Positions 55,219-61,660 of a stretch of 64,000 bases of DNA are shown one piece after another (position 1 is the stretch's first letter; every line of letters begins with the position of its first letter). A program made the position numbers and the translations under genes. The notes under the pieces are model-generated. The model worked only from the letters and a program-made list of their open reading frames with translations. It did not search any database and was not told where the DNA came from. This DNA is from DASYQD01 sp036005845 (lineage in GTDB: Bacteria > Acidobacteriota > Thermoanaerobaculia > Multivoradales > JAIOJS01), in the NCBI GenBank assembly GCA_036005845.1, contig DASYQD010000059.1, positions 1 to 64,000 of the forward strand. Direction: 5' to 3'.

Positions 55219-56315
55219 TCGGAGATCACCAGCCGCCGCTCGTCGCGGCTGAGCGCCAGGTAATGCGGCCCCGAGCCCGCGCCCAGGTCGAGCACGTCGA
55301 GCAGCCGCGGCCGCTTGGGATCGGTGATGTCGAGCATCGCCACCACTCCCGCCGTGTGCAGGCTGATGAACAGCCGCCGGCCGTCACGGCTCAAGCGGAA
55401 GAGCTGCGGCCAGCCGCCGTGGGCGATGGTGCCGAAGTCGAAGACCGCCTTCGCCGTTCCGCGCCGCGTGTCGATCAGGTAGAGCTGATCGTTGGTCATG
55501 CCGGCGGTGAAGGCGCGCGCCCGCGGATCGCCCGGGATGAGCTGCACGTCGATCGAGCCTGACGGGGTGGGCAGCATCACCGTGCGCACGATCGAGCGCT
55601 GGCGGAGGTTCCACACCCGCACGCTGCCGCGGAAGGCGAGCTCGGCGTGGGCCGCGTGCAGCGTCGTCGACGGGCAGACGAAGTCGCTGGTCACCATCAA
55701 GTTGAGCTCCGGGCGCACGGAGATGCCGTGCGGGTTGAAGCCCGCGGCCGGCGGCGCGGCAGGATGCTCGGCGACCAGCTCCAGGTCGGGGCCGAACTCG
55801 GCGACCCGTCCCGGGCTGGCGCCGCCGGGACCTCCCATCATGGTGACCAGGAACCCGCCGCTGGCGAGCGGGTAGAACTCGTCGGTGATCGACGACTGGG
55901 GCGGATCGGCCGAGCGCAGGAAACGCGGTGCGCGCGGCTTGGTGACGTCGAAGAAGAAGACTTCCGGTTGTCCCTTGAGGACGCTCAGCAGGCCACCGAG
56001 GGCGAGCACGCGCCGATCGGCGGAGAGACCGACGTGGTGCGGCTCGTTGCCGCTCTGCCCGGGAGCCGGCAGCTCGACGCGGCCGACCGGCTTGCCGTAG
56101 GTGGGCGAGGTCTCGTCGAAGTCGACCACCGCCAGGAAGTCCGGTCCCTGGCGGGCGGCATCGCCGGCCCAGACGTAGAGCGTGCGTTCAGGACGTTCAG
56201 GACGTCCAGGATGATCGAGACCGTTCGACGATGCGGCGGCGGAAAGCAGCGGGACGAGGCAGAGAAGCCCGGCGATCAGGGCCGGGCGGCGAGCGGTGCG
56301 CAGCGTTGCCAACAT
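55047..56315 (-). CDS. SBP56/methanethiol oxidase-like exported propeller
   Basis: The 422-residue protein has a signal peptide (cleavage near SAAAS) and the His-rich propeller motifs of selenium-binding protein 56: GNEPHHVGLSADRR, FNPHGISVRPELNLMVTSDF and GPHYLALSRDERRLVISDYF. Bacterial MtoX of this family is a periplasmic copper enzyme that oxidises methanethiol to formaldehyde, hydrogen sulfide and peroxide, which fits the export signal. The assignment to methanethiol oxidase is by family only. A very good AAGGAGG lies seven bases before the ATG but is paired in a hairpin (56322-56339). It is 79 bp downstream of a Ser/Thr kinase gene and may share its transcript. Confidence 0.82.
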   Translation of the reverse strand: MLATLRTARRPALIAGLLCLVPLLSAAASSNGLDHPGRPERPERTLYVWAGDAARQGPDFLAVVDFDETSPTYGKPVGRVELPAPGQSGNEPHHVGLSADRRVLALGGLLSVLKGQPEVFFFDVTKPRAPRFLRSADPPQSSITDEFYPLASGGFLVTMMGGPGGASPGRVAEFGPDLELVAEHPAAPPAAGFNPHGISVRPELNLMVTSDFVCPSTTLHAAHAELAFRGSVRVWNLRQRSIVRTVMLPTPSGSIDVQLIPGDPRARAFTAGMTNDQLYLIDTRRGTAKAVFDFGTIAHGGWPQLFRLSRDGRRLFISLHTAGVVAMLDITDPKRPRLLDVLDLGAGSGPHYLALSRDERRLVISDYFLNEDDAGVVHAEGDHRIHVANVTRRGLSLDPRFDLDFDTAFPEGAARPHGLAMK

Positions 56316-56321
56316 GGCGTT

Positions 56322-56339
56322 CCTCCTTGTCTGAGGAGG
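56322..56339 (-). promoter_or_regulatory. Hairpin sequestering the ribosome-binding site of the SBP56-like gene
   Basis: In the minus-strand message CCTCCT (56339-56334) pairs perfectly with AGGAGG (56327-56322) across CAGACA. The second arm is the Shine-Dalgarno itself. Translation would need the stem to open, for example by upstream ribosomes, temperature or a bound factor. Confidence 0.5.
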
Positions 56340-56394
56340 GACGCGGCAGGCGCATCACGATTCCCTCATCGCTCGCCAGCGGATCGCGATGCTC

Positions 56395-59199
56395 TCAGCG
56401 CAGCCCTTCGGCGAGGTAGAGATCGGTCAGGCTGCGGTGGTAAGTGTAGACGTAGCTCGCGCCGTCCGGGGTGAGCAGCGTGTCGCCGATGTCCTCCACC
56501 CCGGCGCTGTCGGCGGGGCGAAGCTCCTTCCAGGGTTCGCGGCGGCCGCTCGCGACGTCCACACGAACCACGGCGGCGGTGGCGTCGGCGGCCCTGGCCT
56601 TGAGGTAGATCCAACGGCCGTCGGCGCTCCAGCGGATCGGCTCGTCGCCGGGCATGGTGCCGGCAAGCGGCGCCAGCGTGCCCTGCGGCAGGAGGAGTCG
56701 CGCCAGCGCGGTGCCGGCGCCGGGCTGGTCGAGGGCGATCTGCCGTCCATCCGGCGAGATCGGGTCCTGGCCGGTGGTGGTGATGCCTTCGGCGGCCAAC
56801 GGCGCCGGCAGTCCGCCGTTGGCATCCTGCACGAACAATCGCGCCGGCCGGCCCGCCTCGTTGCCCATCACCAGCAGCCGCCGGCCGTCCGGGAACCACC
56901 ACGCCCAGTGCAGCTCCGCGATCGAGCCGCGCGGCAGCGGCCGCGGCGCTCCGGGGCCGGTGGGCAGCAACACCAGCCGCGGCGGCGGCACCACCCGCAG
57001 GTGGGCGATGGCCCAGCGCCCGTCCGGGGAGAGCGCCGTGGCGTGGCCTTCGCCCAGGCGCACCGACGGATAGCCGCTCGTGCTGCGCAGGTACACCGCC
57101 ATCTGCGGCCCCGCCTCGCTGCCCTCCTCCGTGAACAGGACCTGGCGGCCGTCGGCGGAGAGGTCGTTGGCGTGGGTCCAGTCGAACCACGAGAGATCGC
57201 GCTCGTGCGCGTCGCCGGGCGTCGTGCCGCGAGCCTCGGAGCGACGGTGCACGTGCGCGAAGAGGACGCGGCCGTCGTGGGCGATGTCCTCGAGCTCCAT
57301 CGTGCCGGTGGTGCTGGCGACGACGCGCTCGTTCCCGCGAAGATCGACCGCATGCAAAGCGCGCAGGAAGCCGGTGTGCGAGGCGGTGAACCAGATCTCG
57401 TCGCCGTCGGGTACCCACGCCAGGCCGGCGATGTCGCCCCAACCGGGAGAGAGAACATGGACGCCGCCACCATCGGCATCGGCGACAGCCACGGCGCCGC
57501 GAGTGTCGTCGACGACGCGGTAGGCGATGAAGGCGACGCGGTTGCCGTCGGGCGCGATGCGGACGCTGCCGATGCCGCCGGCGCTGCGATAGAGGACGTG
57601 GCCGATCGGCAGCTCGAGCTGGGTGCCGCCGGTGGTCCGCCGCACGACGGCCAGGCGGTCGCCCTCGGGCGACCAGTCGGCGTCGGTGATGCCCTCGAGG
57701 AGCTCTCGGGGCGCGCCGCCTTCCAGCGGCGCGCTGGCGAGGACGCCACCGCCGCCACCGAGGTAGGCAGGTCCGTCCTGCGCGCCCCCGCGCGGCAGCA
57801 GCATCATCAACTCGCCGCGGGCGACGGCGAGGAGGCGCCCCGGCGGCAACGCGATCGGCTGCGGATGAAGCGTATCGAGCCGCATGCTGAACGTCTGCTC
57901 CGGCCCGCCCTCCCACTCGGCGCTGTAGAACACGGTGGCCCCGTCGCGTGCGAAGCGCGCCGCGTCGATGCTGCCGTGTCCGTAGGTCAGCTGCCGAAAC
58001 GTGGGGACGGGCGGCGAGTGGAGGCGCAGGGCGAGCAGCCACCCCGCGGCGCCCGCCAGCAGCGCGGCGAGAGCGGCAGCGAGCACGGCTCGCGCCGGCA
58101 GCCGGCGGCGCGCGGCCGCCCCGGCCACCGCCGGCGCGGCCATCGATTCGGATGGCGCGGCGAGCCCGGCGAGCTGGAACGCCAGATCGCCGGCCGACTG
58201 GAAGCGCGCCTCGGGACTCTTCTCCAGGCAGTGGCGGACGACGCGGACGAGCGCCGGCGGCAGGTCCGGGCGCCGCTCGCCGAGGTCGGGCGGCTCGTCG
58301 TTGAGGATGGCGGCGAGGGTCTCGACGGCGGTGCCCCGGCGGAACGCGGCGGCGCCGGCGAGCATCTCGTAGAGGATCGTGCCCACCGCAAAGACGTCGG
58401 CGCGGGCGTCGACGGCCTGGCCGCGCACCTGCTCGGGCGCCATGTAGCCCACCGTCCCCATCACCATGCCGGTTGCCGTGTGGGTGGCGTCCTCGCTGGC
58501 GGTTTGCAGCTTCGCCAGGCCGAAGTCGAGCAGCTTCACCCGCCCGTCGCGGGTGATGAAGACGTTGTCGGGCTTGAGGTCGCGATGGACGATGCCGTGC
58601 GCGTGCGCGGCGGCGAGGCCGCGGCAGATCTCGCCGGCGATCTCCACCACGCGGCGCCACGGCAGCGTCTTGCCCGCCATGCGCTGCCGCAGGGTCTCGC
58701 CGGTGAGCAGCTCGCTCACCAGATAGGGCTGCCCTTCGTGTGTACCGACGTCGTAGATGGCCAGGATGTTGGGATGGTTGAGCTGGCCGGCGGCGCGCGC
58801 TTCCTGCTCGAAGCGGCGGCGGAGCTCAGGCTGGGCCGCGGGGTCGCGGATCCGCTTGATCGCCACCTCGCGCGCGAGCCGGGTGTCGCGCGCGCGGTAC
58901 ACCTGCCCCATGCCGCCCGAGCCGAGGACGCCGATCACTTCGTAGGGGCCCAGGCGCGTCCCGGGCGCGAGCAGCGGGAGCTCGTCGGCGGGCACCTCCG
59001 CGGCCCCCGCACCAGCTACCGTGAGCTCGCGGTCGAGCGGGCCGGTGGCTGCCTCCTGCGCGAGCAGCGCGTCGACCTCGGCGCGCAGCGTCCCGTCGTC
59101 CGCGCAGGCGCGATCGAGGAACCCAGCGCGTATCGCTTCGGGCTGCTCTCGGGCGGCCGCGAACAGCTCGCTCAGCCGGCGCCAACGCTCTGGGTCCAT
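56395..59199 (-). CDS. Membrane Ser/Thr protein kinase with TolB-like propeller sensor
   Basis: The 934-residue protein has a kinase domain (84-345) with GSGGMGQV (93-100), Lys115, HRDLKPDN (205-212), DFG (225-227) and MAPE (253-256). It has one membrane helix (about 370-392) and an extracytoplasmic WD40/TolB-like propeller (400-934) with SPEGDRLAVV, APDGNRVAFIAY, SPDGRWAIAHL and SPDGRQIALD blades. This is a classical receptor kinase of Acidobacteriota. Its kinase half is closely similar to that of the protein at 49413. It starts 13 bp after the DUF2891 gene and precedes the SBP56-like gene, suggesting one operon. Targets and ligand are unknown. Confidence 0.92.
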   Translation of the reverse strand: MDPERWRRLSELFAAAREQPEAIRAGFLDRACADDGTLRAEVDALLAQEAATGPLDRELTVAGAGAAEVPADELPLLAPGTRLGPYEVIGVLGSGGMGQVYRARDTRLAREVAIKRIRDPAAQPELRRRFEQEARAAGQLNHPNILAIYDVGTHEGQPYLVSELLTGETLRQRMAGKTLPWRRVVEIAGEICRGLAAAHAHGIVHRDLKPDNVFITRDGRVKLLDFGLAKLQTASEDATHTATGMVMGTVGYMAPEQVRGQAVDARADVFAVGTILYEMLAGAAAFRRGTAVETLAAILNDEPPDLGERRPDLPPALVRVVRHCLEKSPEARFQSAGDLAFQLAGLAAPSESMAAPAVAGAAARRRLPARAVLAAALAALLAGAAGWLLALRLHSPPVPTFRQLTYGHGSIDAARFARDGATVFYSAEWEGGPEQTFSMRLDTLHPQPIALPPGRLLAVARGELMMLLPRGGAQDGPAYLGGGGGVLASAPLEGGAPRELLEGITDADWSPEGDRLAVVRRTTGGTQLELPIGHVLYRSAGGIGSVRIAPDGNRVAFIAYRVVDDTRGAVAVADADGGGVHVLSPGWGDIAGLAWVPDGDEIWFTASHTGFLRALHAVDLRGNERVVASTTGTMELEDIAHDGRVLFAHVHRRSEARGTTPGDAHERDLSWFDWTHANDLSADGRQVLFTEEGSEAGPQMAVYLRSTSGYPSVRLGEGHATALSPDGRWAIAHLRVVPPPRLVLLPTGPGAPRPLPRGSIAELHWAWWFPDGRRLLVMGNEAGRPARLFVQDANGGLPAPLAAEGITTTGQDPISPDGRQIALDQPGAGTALARLLLPQGTLAPLAGTMPGDEPIRWSADGRWIYLKARAADATAAVVRVDVASGRREPWKELRPADSAGVEDIGDTLLTPDGASYVYTYHRSLTDLYLAEGLR

Positions 59200-59212
59200 G
59201 GCGCGTCGATCC

Positions 59213-60406
59213 TTACTTCCTCTGCACCGCCGCGACAGCGAGCCCGCGCTGCGTCACCAGGTATGTCGCGAAGCTGCCGAGCCAGTGGCCGCCTTCGTAG
59301 TGCTCGCCGGTGACCTGTGGGAGCGCCGCCTCACGGTGCGTCTTGGCAGCGGCGAGCAACCCAGCACGACGCGGGTCGTTTCTCGGCAGGCCGGCGGCGA
59401 TGCCTTCGAGCATCCAGGCGCGCGAGAGGTTGAGGCCGTCGAGGTGCGCCAGCTTCGGGTCGGCGCGATCGGTGACGACGCCGACCGGCAACCAGGCCGA
59501 CGATCCGTCGCGCGGCACCTGCGGCAGGAACGCGGTGAGCCACTCCGCGAACCGGGGCGGCGCCATGACGCGCCGCATGAGGTCGGCTTCGGCGATGCAC
59601 GGCGAGAGGAAGTCCTGCCCCGACGGCTCGTAGGAGAGCGGGCAGTCGCGGTCGGCGGCGTAGAGCCGCGTCGACGTCCGTTCGATCAGCGCCGCCATCT
59701 CGGCGTCGCCCGTGCCGCGGGCCCAGTCGAGGATGAGACCGAACGAGAACGCCGTCTGGTCGTGCTCGCCGATGCGAATCGGGTAGGCGAGCTTCGGCAG
59801 CCACGCGGCGAGTTGCTCGCGGCTCGCGGCGATCAGCGGCGCCAGCGCCTGCTGCCAGGTCTTCGCTTGCAACCGCACCTCGTCGGTCGCGCTCTGCCCA
59901 TCGTCACCCGCCCACTCGTGGAGCTCGAGATCCAGCTCCAGCAGCCAGGCGAGTCCGTAGGGTCGCTCGAACGACGCGCGTCCCGGCGCGCGCAGGTAGG
60001 CGACCTCCGGCGCGATGTGCGCCGGCGTCAGGCTTTCGTCGAGCGCGGCGCGCGCCTTCGCCGCCGTCGCTTCGTCGAGCCCGCTGCGCAGCAGCCGCGC
60101 GAGCAGCCAGTGGCCGTGCACCGACGAGTGCCAGTCGTAGCAGCCATAGAACGCCGGGTGCAGCTCGCGCGGCGGCTTGGCGTCGGCGTCGCTCGCCAAC
60201 ACGTGCGAGACCTTGTTCGGGTACTCCTGCTGCACGCAGGCGAGGGCGAGCGCTGCGAAGCGGCCCGCTGCAGCCGTGTCGAGGGTGTGCTCGCTCGCGC
60301 CGGCCTTCGCGGGCTCGTCCTGCATGGCGCCGGCCGCTGCACCGCTCGCCGTCGCCATCCACAGGCCGATCACGAATCCGATCGCGCAGCGAACGCGTAC
60401 GCTCAC
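59213..60406 (-). CDS. Exported DUF2891 protein
   Basis: The 397-residue protein has a signal peptide (GFVIGLWMATASGAAAGA) and the conserved DUF2891 features: HPAFYGCYDWHSSVHGHWLL, FERPYGLAWLLEL, HDQTAFSFGLILDWAR and EHYEGGHWLGSFATYL. The histidine- and tryptophan-rich helical repeats recall an alpha/alpha-toroid fold of glycan-processing enzymes, but no activity is known. The start is GTG. It is the first gene of the presumed DUF2891-kinase-SBP56 operon and is divergent from the cupin gene (54-bp gap). Confidence 0.85.
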   Translation of the reverse strand: MSVRVRCAIGFVIGLWMATASGAAAGAMQDEPAKAGASEHTLDTAAAGRFAALALACVQQEYPNKVSHVLASDADAKPPRELHPAFYGCYDWHSSVHGHWLLARLLRSGLDEATAAKARAALDESLTPAHIAPEVAYLRAPGRASFERPYGLAWLLELDLELHEWAGDDGQSATDEVRLQAKTWQQALAPLIAASREQLAAWLPKLAYPIRIGEHDQTAFSFGLILDWARGTGDAEMAALIERTSTRLYAADRDCPLSYEPSGQDFLSPCIAEADLMRRVMAPPRFAEWLTAFLPQVPRDGSSAWLPVGVVTDRADPKLAHLDGLNLSRAWMLEGIAAGLPRNDPRRAGLLAAAKTHREAALPQVTGEHYEGGHWLGSFATYLVTQRGLAVAAVQRK

Positions 60407-60460
60407 GCCGCCACTCTCTCACGGGCATACGATCCTGGCGCCAGGAGACGGAGAGCAACA

Positions 60461-60919
60461 ATGAACGGACCCACGACTCCCCTGTCCACCGACGACCTTC
60501 CTGCCGAAGACCTCCGCCGCGCCGTCGAAGACGGCGGCGGCATCGCGGTGCTGCGTGGCGGCGGCCGCGAGCGAGGTTGGAACGGCATCCGCTACCGGGT
60601 CGGCCTCTCGGCGAAGAACGTCGCCGCCGAGAAGCTGTCGATGAACCTCGCCACCATTCCGCCCGGCGCCGTCGCCCGCGCTCACGTCCACGTCGGCTTC
60701 GAGGTGATGCTCTACATCCTCCAGGGCCGCGTGCGCCACGAGTACGGCGAGGGCCTGCGCCAGAGCATCGACAACCAAGCCGGCGACTTCATCTTCATCG
60801 CGCCCGGCGTGCCGCACGAGGTGTTCAACCTCAGCGACAGCGAGCCCGTCGTCGCCGTCGTCGCGCGCAGCGACGCCAGCGAGTGGGAGCACATCGTGCC
60901 GTACGAGCGGCCGCGCTAG
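60461..60919 (+). CDS. Single-domain cupin
   Basis: The 152-residue protein has one cupin barrel: motif 1 GAVARAHVHVGFEVMLYILQG with metal-type His and Glu residues, and motif 2 GDFIFIAPGVPHEVFNLS. The fold binds a metal in enzymes, or acts as a small-molecule sensor or isomerase; no substrate is evident. GGAG lies seven bases before the ATG, and a TACGAT about 30 bp upstream may be the -10. It converges on the VOC gene with a 16-bp gap. Confidence 0.88.
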   Translation: MNGPTTPLSTDDLPAEDLRRAVEDGGGIAVLRGGGRERGWNGIRYRVGLSAKNVAAEKLSMNLATIPPGAVARAHVHVGFEVMLYILQGRVRHEYGEGLRQSIDNQAGDFIFIAPGVPHEVFNLSDSEPVVAVVARSDASEWEHIVPYERPR

Positions 60920-60935
60920 TTGCGCGCGGGCGGCG

Positions 60936-61361
60936 TTACGAGGACGCGGGCTCGAAGAGCTCGATCGGATTGCCGTCCGGGTCTTCGATCTGCACCTGCT
61001 TGCCACCGGGACCGACCTCCATCTCGTTGCGGAACTCGACACCGGCCTCGCGAAGCGCCGTGATGCAGGCGGGCAGGTCGGCGACGCGCAGCACCACGCG
61101 GTTCCAACCGCCCGGTTCCTGCCGCTGACCGCTGGGCATCGGACGTGACCCCGATGCGCCGGGACCGCTCAAGAAGATGTCCGTGTCTCCCAACGAGACG
61201 CTGGCAAACGCCGGGAGCTGTTGATGCTTCAGCGTGAGGCCGAGCTGCCCGGTGTAGAACGCCACGGCACGCGCGACGTCCCTCACCTGGTAGCGGATGC
61301 CGTGAACGCTCTGGATCGAGACGGGTGCCTCTATCACGCTGGACGGGGCTTCGTGCGCCAT
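60936..61361 (-). CDS. VOC-family (glyoxalase-like) protein
   Basis: The 141-residue vicinal-oxygen-chelate domain has two beta-alpha-beta-beta-beta repeats: IRYQVRDVARAVAFYTGQLG and WNRVVLRVADLPACITALREAG, ending QVQIEDPDGNPIELFEP. This size and ending are typical of glyoxalase/bleomycin-resistance-like proteins. The substrate is unknown. AAGGAGAG six bases before the ATG is a strong ribosome-binding site. Confidence 0.9.
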   Translation of the reverse strand: MAHEAPSSVIEAPVSIQSVHGIRYQVRDVARAVAFYTGQLGLTLKHQQLPAFASVSLGDTDIFLSGPGASGSRPMPSGQRQEPGGWNRVVLRVADLPACITALREAGVEFRNEMEVGPGGKQVQIEDPDGNPIELFEPASS

Positions 61362-61481
61362 GGCGACTCTCCTTCTGCTACGAATCTCGGCATGTGCCGG
61401 GGCGGCCGCGACACGGGAGGCAAAGAGGCAGCAATCGCGATGCCGCGCGGCTCCGGGCTAACACTTTCGTCCCGAGTCGTC

Positions 61482-61487
61482 TACAAT
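61482..61487 (+). promoter_or_regulatory. Possible -10 for the SNF2 gene
   Basis: TACAAT matches the consensus at five of six positions. The -35 is not clear (TAACAC at 17-bp spacing). The 299 bp between the VOC gene and the helicase gene contain no supportable gene; an AAAGGAG at about 61600 is followed by a stop in the helicase frame and does not mark a start for it. Confidence 0.35.
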
Positions 61488-61660
61488 GAGGCCCTCACCC
61501 GCGGTGTCGACGCCCTCGAGGTCCGCCGCGGGCCGGGCCGCCACGATCCCGCGGCCTTGACGCGCGCCCGACCCCGGCGATCCGGTCCGGCGGCGCACAA
61601 AGGAGACGGTCGACTGGCTCGAACGGCTTTGCCTCGATCCGCTGAGGCGCGCGCCCGCGC

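Noticed and set aside
61486..61560. Short 24-codon frame after the TACAAT box upstream of the SNF2 gene
   Set aside because: No ribosome-binding site and no recognisable product; probably chance.
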